This document shows positions 1 through 11,964 of a DNA stretch of 64,000 nt, one piece after another. Under the pieces are notes generated by a model that was not told where the DNA came from, ran no database searches, and was given only the letters and a program-made list of their open reading frames with translations. Each line of letters begins with the position of its first letter. Positions within the stretch are counted from its first letter, which is position 1. Position numbers and translations under genes: made by a program. Source of the stretch: Zygnema cylindricum (Eukaryota; Streptophyta; Zygnematophyceae; Zygnematales; Zygnemataceae); contig JBBHKE010001258.1 in assembly GCA_037447655.1 (NCBI GenBank), forward strand, positions 248,001 to 312,000. The letters are read 5' to 3'.

Positions 1-243
1 TGTGAAATAAAGAGATGAAACTGGCCTGTTTTGAATTGCAATTGCAGCTGCTTACAAGAAGTTGCAGAGATTATTTAAAGTTGTATCTTTTTTGTTTCCC
101 TTTTCCGTTTCTCTTTCTCTGGTTCAAATTCTGTGTTCAACTTTTTTAAACCGAGCCTTAAGGCAAAGGTAGGGCTAACCATTTTTTTTTTCGTTTTTTG
201 TTTTTTTGCGTTTGTTCGTGTATCCTCTGGAGACATTCTATCG

Positions 244-258
244 GATATATAAAAAAAG
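244..258 (+). promoter_or_regulatory. Putative TATA box, PCK unit 1
   Basis: A TATATAAAAAAAG-type element lies about 390 bases before the start codon; the same element is at about 15,082 in unit 2. The leader downstream is T-rich and ends in a good acceptor-like site (ctgcag, ending at 627), so a 5'-UTR intron is possible. The promoter assignment is inferred from position and motif only. Confidence 0.35.
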
Positions 259-641
259 GTTTGCTCCTGCTTTGCTCGTTTAAAATGGCTGTTTTGTTTT
301 TTATCTGTCTTCCAATATGGAGATTTGAGTTTTTTTGAGTTTGAGTTCGCTGAGCTTATTGATTTTTTTTTTTCACGGTTGTGCTTTTTCTCTTAGTATC
401 ATTGTTGTTATTGTTACTTATTTCTACTATTAATATATAATTATTTACTGTTTTTTGTATGACAAGCTTTAACAACTCAATGAGTAACTTGGAAGGTTTA
501 CTTTGACTTTTTCTGAAAACCTGTTTTTTCGCGGTTCTGGTTTATTTGTTTATTTTTTCGCTTATTCACCTATTAATTTATTTACTTATATTTCTTATTA
601 TACTTACTATTTTTTCGATAATCTGCAGGTGAACTGCAAGT

Positions 642-3600
642 ATGAGTACCAACCAATCTCCCATCGGAAATGGAAACGGAAACAGAAACAGAAACGGAGC
701 TCTCTCAGTTTCTGTTCCAGACTCTAATACTGGAAACGGAAAGCAAGAGTTTTGCAAGGATGACACAACACCAAATGTTAATGTGACAACACTGGAGGAA
801 CTACAGGCACTGCAAAAGAAGAAATCCTATCCTTCTACCCCCAAAGGGAGTTCCAAAACAGATGAAGAGAGACAGAAAATGCAGATGGATTCTATCAGGT
901 AATAAATATTATGTGATAAAGCTAATTATTCGCTGCTTATTATCAGATAATAGTAATAGGAAAGCTTGAAGTTTTGATTTAATTTGCAAATTGTGAGAAT
1001 GTTTTGTGTGAGAGTTTGTGAGAATTTACCAAAAAATGCGTGAAAAAAAGTTGTATTTGGTTGATGTGGGAGTTTTGACCTAATGTTGCTATGAGGTAAT
1101 TTAAAAATCTACTTGAATGAGTTTATTTTTGGTTTTTTTATTTTGTCCTCTATCACATCGAGCGTTTATCCTTATACAATTTGGCAATTTTGTGGCACAT
1201 CTGAAGAGAACAAGTATTCATTACGAAATCCTCCTTCCCTCCCTCCCTCCTCCCTCTCACCCTGTCCCTCATTTAAATTTTAGTCTGTTTGGTACAATTG
1301 TTTTCAGTGCCTCTCTCGCTTCCCTCACACAAGAGGAAGGTTCTCCCTCTGTCTCCCCCTCCTCCCTCCCTCCCTCCCTCCCTCAAACTTGATTGTTTGT
1401 TAAATATACCAACGTACTATTTGCAGTGCTTCCCTCGCCTCTCTCACTCGAGAGAAAGGTCCTCAAGTGGTTAAGGGCGATCCGGCCCGACAGTCATCTT
1501 CCAGGAAGGTTCCTGTCTCCACAGGACCCGTACACTTTCCGGAAAGACCGGCCGTCAGTGATTCGGCTCTCAAAGTCACCGGCATTCTCTACAATTTGTC
1601 TCCCGCTGGTAGGCTTACGATATTATTACCGATTTTTTCCTTTCATTCTTGTTACAAAGACCCTTATTCTTGTTACCATTGTTCTCTACAATTTGTCTCA
1701 TGCTGGTATGCTACACTGCCCATCGCTATCAGTGAAAAGGAATTGTAAGTGTAAATTCGAAATTAGGAGATATATAATACTAAATTAGTGTTGAGAGATG
1801 TGACGACTTGTAGTCCACACTTCCTGAATTAGTGTTATTTTCTATTTTGTGATATTTCGTCAGAAAAAAACTGCAAACCATTGTATTTTTGCTGAATGTT
1901 CGTACCGAAATCCTGTTTCTAAAGTCAAAAGTTTTATTTCCAATATCTTGTCACTTAAAATCTTGTTACTAAAATTTTATTACCAAAATCATAATAGCTT
2001 GCTACTAAAAGCTATTATGTGGTTTTTTTGACGTACTTTTATTAGCTTTTGTTCTCATGCCTGATTTAGCCAGATGCTTGACACTTACCGTATTTTCTTT
2101 TGTTTTTTTCTGCAGAATTATGCGAACGCGCTATAAAGTACGAAAAGAGTTCATTTATTACTTCGACCGGGGCCTTGGCAACTCTATCTGGAGCGAAAAC
2201 TGGTCGATCACCAAAGGACAAGCGTGTGGTGCGAGAAAGTACATCTGAAGCCGACCTTTGGTGGGGCAAGTAAGTCTAAAGTCCTTTGAGAATTTATCGG
2301 TTGTATTTATGTTTATAAGTTGTATTTGTGTTAGACACTAAGTCTACTAGTCTCTCAGAATTAATGTTTACAGATTGCTGTTTTTTTTGTCACAGTTGTT
2401 TTTGTTAGACAGTAAGTGTTGAAAATTTATGCTTGCAGTGACATAGTGTACAAAAACCTAAAAAAACCCTAAATGTCTTAGTGTTTGTCACGATCAGCAT
2501 TTCATACAACAATAGTCTTGTAAATTTTTTTGTTTCTTGCTTATTACCTTCGGCACGATGAGCATTCCCATACAGCAAATAAATAAATAATTTTTTGGTA
2601 AAGATTGTTTCTCGTGATAGGCACTCTCTAACGATCAGCATTCCCTACAACATAATTATTTTAGTGTTCATGTTCCTAGATTGTTTTTTTTTGTTATGCA
2701 ATTTTTTATCCATTGTCATTTTCTTGGCGATCAGCATTCTTGAACGGAACAAGTCTTCAGGATTTAAGTTTATATTTTGTTTTTCTAAAAGATCTAGACT
2801 TTGTTTTTCTAAAAGATCTACATATTTTTTTTCGCAGGGGTTCTCCGAATATTGAAATGGACGAAGAGACTTTTTTGCTCAATCGCGAACGGGCAGTGGA
2901 TTACCTCAACTCTTTGGAAAAGGTAAAATTATATTATTTGACTTTCCGAGAATGGAAATTAAAGAGATTTAGAGTGCCTTTTGCTACTTTTTGGCCATTC
3001 AGTTGACCTGTTGTAACTGGATTTTGTGTCTTAGAAAAGTCAATGCTTTATTTTTGCAGGTTTTCGTCAACGATCAATTTTTGAATTGGGATCCGGAGCA
3101 TCGCTTGAAAGTGCGAATTATTTCTGCGAGAGCTTACCACTCCTTGTTCATGCATAACATGTTAGTTTTTCTCTCCTTTTCCTCTCTTGCATGTGTGAAA
3201 TTTACTTTTTCTTTGAGAAATGATGCGTTCGTGAAGAGTTTATTTTCTCGTAAATGTTTTGATCCCTGTTTTTATTTTTTCCTACCTGTCCCTTAGAGCT
3301 TTATTAGCTCTTTTTTTGCTCAAATCGACATTTTCATGCTGTTTTTTTCATGCCTTTTAGATGTTTCAAAGCTTTAAACTTACAGGTCACTTGAATTATG
3401 TTATCTAAAACTTTGAATGCAATATACTACCTTTGTGGCATTATTTGTTCATTGTTTATGTGTAAAGCTCTTCTCTTAGCCCAATATACTGACTCGCCAT
3501 TCTTTATTTTTTAGTTACTTTTTAGTTATTTATTTTTGGTTTATTTATTTTATTTGCAGGTGCATTCGCCCTACTGCGGAAGAGCTTGAAGATTTTGGTA

Positions 3601-6600
3601 AACCAGATTTTACCATTTATAATGCGGGACAATTTCCTTGCAATCGATTCACTCACTATATGACTTCCTCGACGAGTATCGATTTGAATTTGAAGCGAAG
3701 GGAAATGGTGATTCTTGGGACACAATATGCAGGAGAGATGAAAAAAGGTTTATTTAGTGTGATGCATTATCTCATGCCAAAGAGAGGTGTACTCTCCCTT
3801 CACTCCGGTTGCAATATGGGGAAAAATGGAGATGTGGCACTCTTCTTCGGATTATCAGGTGTGTATTTTAAAAAACGCCTTTTTTAAAGAACGTTTTTTA
3901 AATAATTTTGACTAATAGGAGTCATTATTTTATTTATTGAAATAGATAACTAGACAAACTGACAAAATCGTTGCCGTGAATGCTGGATTAAACTTGAGAG
4001 ATTCTTCATTGTTTTAAGCTTGTTTGGACATAGAAAATTTTGAAATTTTCAGAAAAAAATCATTTGACAATCAATTTGAGTTTCATATAATTTGAGTTAC
4101 ATATAATTTGAATTTTGTGCTATTTTTGCATAACAACAGGCACTGGAAAGACAACTCTGTCTACTGACCACAACCGGTATCTAATTGGAGATGATGAGCA
4201 CTGCTGGACCAATAACGGTGTTTCAAATATTGAGGGAGGATGTTATGCAAAATGCATTGATCTTTCTCCAGAAAAAGAACCGGACATTTTTGACGCCATC
4301 AAATTTGGAACAGGTGAGCAATGAAAAAAAGAAAAAAAAAAAACAGGAACCATCCACTATTTTGCTAAGGTTCAAGTTTATGGCCTCGTGGAATCCACTG
4401 TAAATAATGGCTGTCATAATAATAATGGCTGTCAGTGAGAATGTGATTGTGTGCGTTTCTTGGTACGTTTTGTGTTACATATTTTGAAGAAATGGTACTT
4501 GAGAGAATAGTTTTTACAGTCTGGATCTTTTGTTCTACTTTATTTTAGTCTGGTTTTGTCAGTCTGGTTTGTTTTTGCTTCAGACATCGTCTGACGTATT
4601 TAAAAATTTTGTGGGTGTTATTTAGTGTTGGAGAACGTGGTATTTGAGGAGCATGAAAGGAAAGTTGATTACTCGGACAAGTCTGTTACCGGTGAGTATA
4701 AACAACCACATTACTGTTTATGTTGAACGTGTGTTTAAACATAAGTTTAAACGTGTGTTTAGGGTGATGTCAGCTAAGATATTAGCGTCAAGAAATATAT
4801 AGCGTGTGGTTTATTTTAGTGTTATTCATTCGAATTTAGGTACGAGTGACGTGTATGATTTTCAACCGCTTACCAATTTAGTTTTAAGAAGAAAAAGGTT
4901 AGTATCGCTGACACTATTTTATATTCAGGGGCCGAAACAGAGCAGCACTGAATTAGTGTTATTAAGGCTACTAGCAGTTCACGGTGTATCGTCTCTTTAA
5001 CATAGATGTAACTCTGTTCCTCTCACCCTCTCTCTCTCCCTCCCTCAGGGAGAGGTCTGTTTGAAGTGAATTGCTTTAAAATTTGTCTGCCTACGTGCTT
5101 CGACACACAAAAATTTATGACGTATGCATTACTTATGACGTACACATATATATTTTGACAGTTTTTCCTGTTATCAATTACAACGATGTAATTATAACCA
5201 ACAGTGATGGTAAGTAGTGTGAATAATTTGAGCTGAAACAATTTGTATATAAATTTATCAATTTATGGGGAACTTTGGTACATTTTTTTGCAGAGAATAC
5301 ACGAGCAGCTTATCCGATCGAGTATATTTCTAATGCAAAAATACCATGTGTTGGTCCCCATCCAAAAAATATCATTTTATTGGCTTGCGATGCTTTTGGA
5401 GTTTTGCCACCTGTCAGCAAACTGACTCTCGCTCAGACTATGTACCATTTCATCAGTGGATACACGGCACTGGTAGGTCTCGTTTGAGTCACTTAATTGT
5501 TCAATTTAAATCGAAGAAAAAAAACAACATATGGAAATTACTTTCATTTTTTTTTCTTGTATCGTTTCGTCGGTGGATACACAGTTCTGGCAAGTCTCAT
5601 TGAATGCAATGTGGGTTATCATTTGTTCAACTTGTTCAAATTTGTTAAGTAAACAATGTGATTACATTATGTTAGATCATAAATTATATAATTATACTGT
5701 TTGTGATGTTATTTCATTGGATGCAATGTGGATTATTATTTGTTCAACTTGTTCATTTTGTTAACTAAACAATGTAATTACATTATGTTATATCGAGAAC
5801 CATATTACCATACTGTTTGTGATACATTCTGTATTAATATATTAATGACATTCTTTGTTTAATTCTTCCAGGTGGCTGGAACAGAAGAAGGAATTAAGGA
5901 ACCGCAGGCGACATTTTCTGCTTGTTTTGGGGCAGCTTTTATTATGTGGCACCCGACAAAGTATGCCGCCATGTTGGCAGAAAAAATGCAACAGCATGGA
6001 GCAACTGCTTGGTTGGTGAATACCGGATGGTACGCTGGAAGGTACTATATTATTGATTACCTCCTTAGTTACTTAGTTTCGACTTTTCTTGACATCTTGT
6101 GCAGTTGAGAGTGTCGCTGATTTATTTATTTTTTGTGAGGTTTTTCGACTGATTTTGGGATAGATTTTGCGGTGTAGTTTTTGCGATGTGCCAACTTATT
6201 GTTGTGTTGTATAGTTGTGACCAGATATAATTTCTGAATGGTACACTGAATCTTTATTAGTGTTGAATAACTTTAATTCGGTGCTGTTTTTCTTTTTTGC
6301 TCTCTGAACACAAATAGCGTTAACACTACTCTTAACTGTTCAAACCAGCCACGTCATTTGAAACTGAAATAGAATTAACCACACTAAGCACCACGCTAAT
6401 AGTTTCTCTAATAACGATTCACGATGTAGTTTCTTTTTACGTTGGAAATTGCAGAAATATACCTGTATTGTTGGGACTACAGATTGTATAATGTTGTACT
6501 TTGTCAACTCATTTTGTAAATTGTACTCACTTGACCTGAACTCTTTCCGTAAGTTGTTTATATTTCACTCAAAACTCTCTTTTGTTGATTGTATATCCGA

Positions 6601-7290
6601 CAGTTATGGTGTCGGTCAGCGAATGAAGTTATCCCATACGAGAAAAATTATCGACGCTATTCACGACGGATCTTTGCTGAATGCTGAGTACTCAACAACT
6701 CCAATTTTTGGGCTTCAAGTTCCTTCCTCAGTGGAGGGTGTGCCCAGGGAAGTCCTCATGCCCGAAAACATGGTAAGTAAAAGGATTCATTGCTAAAATG
6801 CCCATTGTTGTTAGTGTTGGTGGAATATTAAGACCAGACTATTAGTTACATCTTCCAATTATCTTATGTCAGTATATCAACTAGTCATTGAAATTCCGAA
6901 ATTGCATCTCTTGTAATAGAGTGGCCTGTTTCAGCTTTGTTTAAAAGTAAAAACCACAAAGAATTGAGAACACAGATCCATCGAGGAATTTGCTGCTGTT
7001 TTTGGAAAGAGAAAAATTCTAATCGATCCCATACAAACTCCCATAGGCTGGGAAGTTAAACAAGGATCATAAAGTATGATTATAAAACATTTTAGTTGAA
7101 ATTGTTGTTTAAAACTCATGTTTATTTCGCTTTTTGGGGTGTGCAGTGGGCAGACAAAGAGCATTACAATACCACATTGAAGAAGTTGGCGGGACTTTTT
7201 GTCACAAACTTTGAAAAGTTTGCGAATTATAGTGTGGGAGGAGATGACCAACTCACAAGTGAAATACTGGCCGCAGGTCCTCAGCTTTAG
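642..7290 (+). CDS. PCK: Phosphoenolpyruvate carboxykinase (ATP), unit 1
   Basis: Cytosolic PEPCK converts oxaloacetate plus ATP to PEP, CO2 and ADP, in gluconeogenesis and organic/amino acid metabolism. Twelve exons join in frame: 642-898, 1427-1608, 2116-2269, 2838-2922, 3060-3160, 3560-3858, 4140-4313, 4626-4691, 5294-5472, 5872-6041, 6604-6772, 7147-7290. They give 659 aa, close to the plant length of about 670. The Asn/Gly-rich N-terminal extension (about residues 1-35) is followed by the full catalytic domain. The P-loop GLSGTGKTT (357-365) is split by intron 6. The metal/nucleotide motif LIGDDEHCW (374-382), the adenine-site region [10 protein letters not shown] and the C-terminal EILAAGP motif are all present. 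The start was chosen as the first ATG of the plant-like N-terminus. Exon 8 uses a weak acceptor (TTATTTAG). No disabling change is seen. Confidence 0.97.
1308..1345 (+). other. Degenerate copy of the 5' end of PCK exon 2 inside intron 1
   Basis: An acceptor-like ttttcag is followed by codons reading [11 protein letters not shown], a near copy of the true exon 2 start 119 bases downstream ([11 protein letters not shown] after ttgcag at 1426). The true exon continues into the family sequence VVKGDPA; this copy runs into a C/T tract. It is kept in unit 2 at 16,145. Confidence 0.8.
1676..1712 (+). other. Degenerate copy of the 3' end of PCK exon 2 inside intron 2
   Basis: The exon 2 end (codons for LYNLSPA, then the donor gtaggct at 1609) recurs 97 bases downstream as LYNLSHA, followed by gtatgct at 1706. 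The copy is degenerate but aligned through the junction. Unit 2 has the same copy at about 16,513-16,549. Confidence 0.75.
4764..4986. mobile_element. MITE in PCK intron 8
   Basis: The right end reads ACTAGCAGTTCACGGTG followed by TA, a variant of the family terminus CACCGTGAATCGCTATTAG seen at many sites in the window. The left end (gatattagcgtca) is degenerate. The same element is in unit 2 at 19,613-19,834. Confidence 0.6.
5561..5790 (+). repeat. Echo of PCK exon 9 end plus ~126-bp tandem repeat in intron 9
   Basis: The exon 9 end (TTTCATCAGTGGATACACGG, then ACTG and donor GTAGGTCTC) recurs 117 bases downstream as TTTCGTCGGTGGATACACAG followed by TTCTGGCAAGTCTC. The intron then has two copies of a block containing the motif ATTTGTTCAACTTGTTCA. 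Unit 2 has the same arrangement near 20,415-20,640. Confidence 0.7.
6244..6426. mobile_element. MITE in PCK intron 10
   Basis: It is a 183-bp element flanked by TA on both sides. Left terminus CACTGAATCTTTATTAG; right terminus TAATAACGATTCACGATG. It has no coding capacity. The unit 2 copy is at 21,096-21,278. Confidence 0.7.
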
Positions 7291-7304
7291 TTTGAAAAAG
7301 TAAA

Positions 7305-7490
7305 ACACTGGTTCAAAATCGGTTGAAAACTGGGTAAAAAATGGTTAAAAAACCGGTTAAAATCTGGTTTAAACCTGGTTTGAAAACCGTTTAAAAAACC
7401 GGTTAAAACATTGGGTAAAAATTGGTTGAAACCTGGTTAAAAAACCGGATAGAAACCGGTTTAAAGACTGGTTCAAAATTGGTTTTTTTT
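7305..7490 (+). repeat. Phased ~11-bp GGTT/A-tract array after PCK stop
   Basis: About sixteen units of the form CYGGTTNAAAA follow the stop codon within 15 bases, each with an A-run, spaced 10-12 bases apart. The array looks unchanged in unit 2 (22,163-22,348). It lies in the 3' UTR or termination region. A-runs at helical spacing are known to curve DNA; any role here is inference. Confidence 0.85.
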
Positions 7491-9030
7491 ATCGGAAACA
7501 CTGTACAGATTTGCTCCAAAGAAAAATCAGAGAATGTAGTTCTAATGTTTTTGTAGTTTTTTTGTTATCTCCATTTTCGCAAAGGGTCCGCTTTTCCATT
7601 GTTGAAAAGAGAGTATATGAGGAATTCGGTAAAAATTTCGTAAAAGATTCATTTTTTCGATTTAGTTGTATAGAATGGAGTTATTTTTTTTACATGATTG
7701 GAGGAAATTTTTTTAGTTCCAATTGTAGGAGATTTTACCAGGCGAGTGTAGGTTTTTTTTGGGGTAGTTAGTTTGTTTAGTTATTTCTTTGGGGTAGGCA
7801 CTTTTTTCCTTTTCCTAATGATATTTGTGCTTCGTATTGTTTATGTTGTTTTCGGCCGCAAGTTTTTTGCATGCATATTTTTTTTGTTTTTATTTTTTTC
7901 TTTGTTTTGCATTCATTTGTTGTCTTAAATCGTCGTGATTTGTTGGTTTTTGGTTTATTGAATGTTTTTGCAAAAAAAGAAGAAATGTTTGATATCTATG
8001 TTGAGAAAGGTTTGAAGCATAGTTCACATGTGTGAAATGGAAACAGAAACGGAACCGGAAAACCCTAAAAAAAACCCTAACATTTGTAAGATGATTTTTA
8101 CTAATTGTAGCTGTGGACGTTTTTTACTTGTTTGGCAATTTGGTTTAGTAAATTTTCAATCATTTTGGTCCTGAAGGCTGATGTGCTTTAGAATTTCAGC
8201 AGTTAGTAAACCAGTTTTCCAAGGCTGTATTTTTTTTTTTTTTTCTTTCCCTTTCGTATGTGGCACCATTGGCCAAATAACGCAAATCAGTCCCAAAAGG
8301 ACTTTATCTGTTTAGGGTTTAGGGTTCCTGAATGACAGCCAGGTATTAACTAAAAGGGCATGCTGACAAAAAACGGTAGTATCGGTAATGTACTTTGGCG
8401 ATTCAGAATTTTTTTCTCTTTTTGACAATGAAAATATGTGTTGAGGAAATGTACCTAACAATTCTTTAGTTCGTATTGGTGCTTATTTTGATGGCATTAG
8501 AGTTGGTTTCTGTCTTTTTCTCGTTCATACACTATTGCACGATTCTCGCAAAATTTTAACTTCATAACCCAATGGAGTGTCAAGAAGCCCTTTGGAATAT
8601 GGTTAGTTGAAGTATATTATATATTGCATTATTAAAGGTTCCACTTTTGCGAATATCTTTAAATTTGCAGTTTTCCCAAAATGTTTCGATAAGTCCATCA
8701 TCAAAAGGTAAATTCCTCGGAACATTTTGGTAATATGAAAATATACTCGCTTGTCTTAAGGTTACCCAAGGTTAACCTAAAGTTACCGATTTAGAGAGTA
8801 AAAAAATTCTTCTGGGTTATTCGTTGTCCATATATATATAATTTTTTTTTTCCTTTTTCTTTATTGCGGTTTCATCATATCTCTTTTGTTCATCAAAAGC
8901 CAAAGCAACCTTAAGGGTTTCACCGTCTTATGCTCTTGTTTTCTTCAGTGGATCAAGATCCCAACTTAAAAAATACCAGGGACACTAAAAACGCCTGAGT
9001 CCTAAAATGTGCAAAATTTCCGATGAAAAC
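7491..9030. other. Intergenic region, PCK to GT14, unit 1
   Basis: AT-rich sequence between two convergent genes. It contains a telobox-like TTTAGGGTTTAGGGTT at about 8,312 and short T-runs, but no coding exon that I can support. The matching unit 2 stretch is about 22,349-23,903. Confidence 0.6.
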
Positions 9031-9217
9031 TTAGTGTAGCGCTATCAATGTTTAATGCTTTTTGCGGCCAATTAAATCGACTTTTCTGCCTGCAAACCTA
9101 TCCAGTTGTCAATGGGAAGGTTAAGATCTTACTCTCCCATCCCAATCGTCAAATTAATAACCCGACGAATGTGCACGGAGAATTAGATGGCCAAAACAAC
9201 TAATGGCATACACGGTG
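9031..9217. mobile_element. MITE-like element, unit 1 copy
   Basis: The better-preserved unit 2 copy (23,904-24,091) starts with AACCGTGTATCGCTATCAG and ends in CGGTG, whose reverse complement resembles the left end. The interior (attaataacccgacg... with gtgcacgg) recurs inverted at about 32.4 kb. The unit 1 left end carries a small deletion. Confidence 0.45.
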
Positions 9218-9436
9218 AATCGGCCTTACTTGTTGTTGCCTACATACAATGCAACTTTGTACCATTTAACATGAGGACAGTAGTTACATCACCGTCAAAT
9301 AATAATTAGCAAATTAATAAGACAATTGCACCGTATTAAAACACAAAATTAGCAAAGACGAACCAATTTCACAAAAATTAAAAGCATTTGAAAGTGATTA
9401 TTTAATGCCATTTGTAGAATCTTTCATTAGGAAACA

Positions 9437-9600
9437 CACAAAATACAATGCAATACAAAACAATACAATACCATAAAATACAATACAATACAACACAACA
9501 CAAAACAACACGATACGATAAAATACAATACAATATAAAATACGACACAGTAGAATACAATACAATACAATACAATAAAACAATACAATACGACATGATT
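9437..9600. repeat. AATAC pentanucleotide microsatellite, unit 1
   Basis: Long degenerate run of AATAC units. The open frames over it read Y/C/I/V-rich nonsense and are not genes. The unit 2 equivalent is at 24,315-24,470. Confidence 0.9.
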
Positions 9601-10659
9601 CAACACGATGCGAAACGTTACCATATGATACTACACAATTCAACTCATACAACACTACGTACTTCAATTCAATACAATACTTCTACTCGTTAGAACACAC
9701 AAAACTCTTAGAAGAACACAAGTTGTGATAATGTTGTTGAGGCAATGTACACGGTACAGTATACCAAAATAAAAGAGTGAAAATAGTGTTGACATGTAAT
9801 CCCATTGCCATGTCATGAAGTACTAAATTTTATTGAAGTTGAAGCCAAAAAAACATTCACGGATTTTTATGCTCTTTCTTTTTTTTTTTTTTTTCGATTA
9901 CACATCAGTATTGTTATTTACTCTTCTTTGGAATGATATCGGACCTATGCCCAATACTTCGACAAAACTAAGCAATGGTTTCAAAGTACTTGGTGCAAAT
10001 TTCCTCGCAAATAAATAACATGGATGTGGTCCTTCTCCGTTTATAGTACATTCCATTTCTTCTCCTTCTAATCCGAAAGGTGTATACTTAGTAACATTTC
10101 TCAATTCCCACAACGTTTTTAAACTAATTTCATTATCTTCGTATGTATGAGGATGAGTCCATTGATTATGTCTCGTCCAGTCGGACCAAGTTAAACTTCG
10201 ATTTGCGATTTTTCGAGGTTCTTTTAAAAACAACAACGTCGGTATATAACGTTGGTCCATATAGCCTTTGAGAAATGGATTACAAGGTGGGAGACAATGT
10301 GAATAAAATTTTTTGAAAAGTTTTTTGTCGTTGATAATTTCGAGAGCGGGTTGTCTTTCGAGTTCTTTCCATTCGTCTCCTCTTCTCCAACTTTCCTTTG
10401 GGATTTCGGGTAACATGTGAGGTCCCCAAGTCTTATTTTCTCGAGGATCTTTTGTAATTAATGTGAAACTATGTTGAGATATCATAATGTAAGAATAAAT
10501 GTAATCGAAATTAAAAAGAGGAATACAGGATTCGGATAAGAGGACAAAACGAGTATTTCTTTTTTGAAGTAAAGCGTTTGCAAGAAGTCGTTTTTCTGCC
10601 GAAACCATACTTGGATGTCCCCATTGAACATTCTATATATTAATTTATTTGTTTTAAAA

Positions 10660-11046
10660 CCCACCCAAAGGAAATAAATACAAGAGAAAGAAAGGGAAAG
10701 AAAGGCAAAGAAGGGGAAAAGGAAAAAGAAAGAGAAAGAAAAAGAGAAAAAAAAAGGAAATGGAAAAGGAAAGGAAAGGAAAAGAAAAGGAAAAGAAAAA
10801 GGGAAAGAGAGAAAGAGAGAAAGAGAAGGAGAAAAAGGAAAAGGGAAAGGACAGCAAAAAGGAAATTTAAAAAAAAAGGAAAAGGAAAGGAGAAAGAGAA
10901 AGGAAAAGCAAAAGAAAAACAAAACGGAAAAGAAAAAGAAGAGGAAAAGAAGACAAAAAAAAAAAAGGGAAGCAAAAGGAAAAGAAAGACAAATAGAAAA
11001 AAAGAAAAAAGAAAAAGGAATAAAGAAAAAGAAAAAGAAGGAAAAT
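10660..11046. repeat. Purine-rich (GGAAA/GAAA) tract in GT14 intron, unit 1
   Basis: About 390 bases of almost pure A and G on the + strand, pyrimidine on the gene's sense strand. It yields long Phe/Leu/Ser open frames on the minus strand that are low-complexity artefacts. The unit 2 copy is at 25,535-25,947 and has an added GAAAAA run. Confidence 0.9.
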
Positions 11047-11179
11047 ATATGTCTAGGTTCAGCAAAATAGTTCTATTATTAAGTCAAAAACTTCAGGAGT
11101 TTCCACCTCTAAAAAATTATGAAAATTTGGGAAAACATAACAAAGTCAAACACGGGATTTTTTCAAGTAAGGATTACTT

Positions 11180-11800
11180 AGGAATTTGTAGGATTTCTTA
11201 GGAATTTGTAGGGCTTTGTAGGGTTTATTTCGGGATTTTTAGGGTTTGTAGGGGAGATTTTAGGTTTTTTTAGGGTTTCCGAGTTTTACTAACCTGGCGT
11301 GGGATTGTCCTTCATGGGATTTCTATGAGTTACATTTTTAGGGATTCTTAGGTTTTTAGGGTTTTCATAGGGTTTTTTTTTCGTTTTTGGGTTGTATTTG
11401 AAGGTATGTTTGAGGATTTTTCTGGGCTGTCAAGATTTTCGAGAGTTGAATAGAGTTTTATAGGGTTTCTTTTCAGGGTTTTTAGGGTGTTTTTAAGGGT
11501 GCCTTTCAAGGGTTTTCTAGGGTTTTTAGGGTTTTTAGGGTTTTTTCATACGGTTTTTAGAGTTTTTTACGGTTTTACTTACCTGACTTGAATTTATCTT
11601 TGATGGGATTTTTTCTATAATTTTTAGGTTATTTTTAGGGTGTTTTTGGGGTTATTTCTGAGTTTTTAAAGGTTCCTAGGGTTTTAAATATTTCTAGGGT
11701 TTTCAGGATTTTACAGGGCTTTATACAATTTTATACAGTTTTTCATTTTAGGGTTTTAGGGTTTTTTTTACGATTTGTAGGGATTTTTCAGGTTTTACTA
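11180..11800. repeat. TTTAGGG-like degenerate repeat with echoed donor sites, unit 1
   Basis: Dozens of AGGGTTT/TTTAGGG variants fill the intron before the 11,803 donor. Inside it are two further copies of the exon end and donor, on the minus strand, at 11,583 and 11,294 (true donor at 11,803). The unit 2 copy is at 26,070-26,728. Confidence 0.75.
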
Positions 11801-11964
11801 ACCTGACTTGGAATTGTCCTCCGACGAAAAGAATCGGGAAGTTCAAATTTTTCATATTTGTAATCGGGATTAGAGTGGATATAAATAAAATATCGAAGTT
11901 CATGTCCTCTGGACCCAAATAATACATGGAAAAAAATAAAAATTAATAAAAGTCTTAATTTCCT

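Larger units (their letters stand above)
9898..11964 (-). pseudogene. 5'-truncated GT14 glycosyltransferase, unit 1
   Basis: Only the last two of five exons are present: 11,803-11,964 (54 codons ending IPSQ, identical in sequence to unit 2) and 9,898-10,632 (244 aa plus stop). The first three exons, including the start and membrane anchor, lie beyond the duplication end at 12,484 in unit 2 and have no counterpart in the spacer here. The terminal exon is still open and differs from the intact copy at two residues (family numbering 296, Ile for Val; 301, Lys for Thr). Its acceptor is TATAG where the intact gene has TACAG. No start codon context or promoter is seen, so it is probably a gene fragment; a fused or novel transcript remains possible. 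Confidence 0.8.

Noticed and set aside
1308-1392. The first SASLASLT copy as the real PCK exon 2
   Set aside because: It lacks the conserved VVKGDPA continuation and a convincing donor; the copy at 1427 has both and keeps phase.
9398-9693. Overlapping open frames on both strands
   Set aside because: AATAC microsatellite read in several frames.
10482-11065. Long Phe/Leu/Ser open frames on minus (and 25,351-25,859)
   Set aside because: They arise from the purine-rich intron tract; composition is low-complexity and all frames are open.
11180-11800. A chromosome end
   Set aside because: Repeats are degenerate, interstitial, inside an intron and duplicated with flanking genes.
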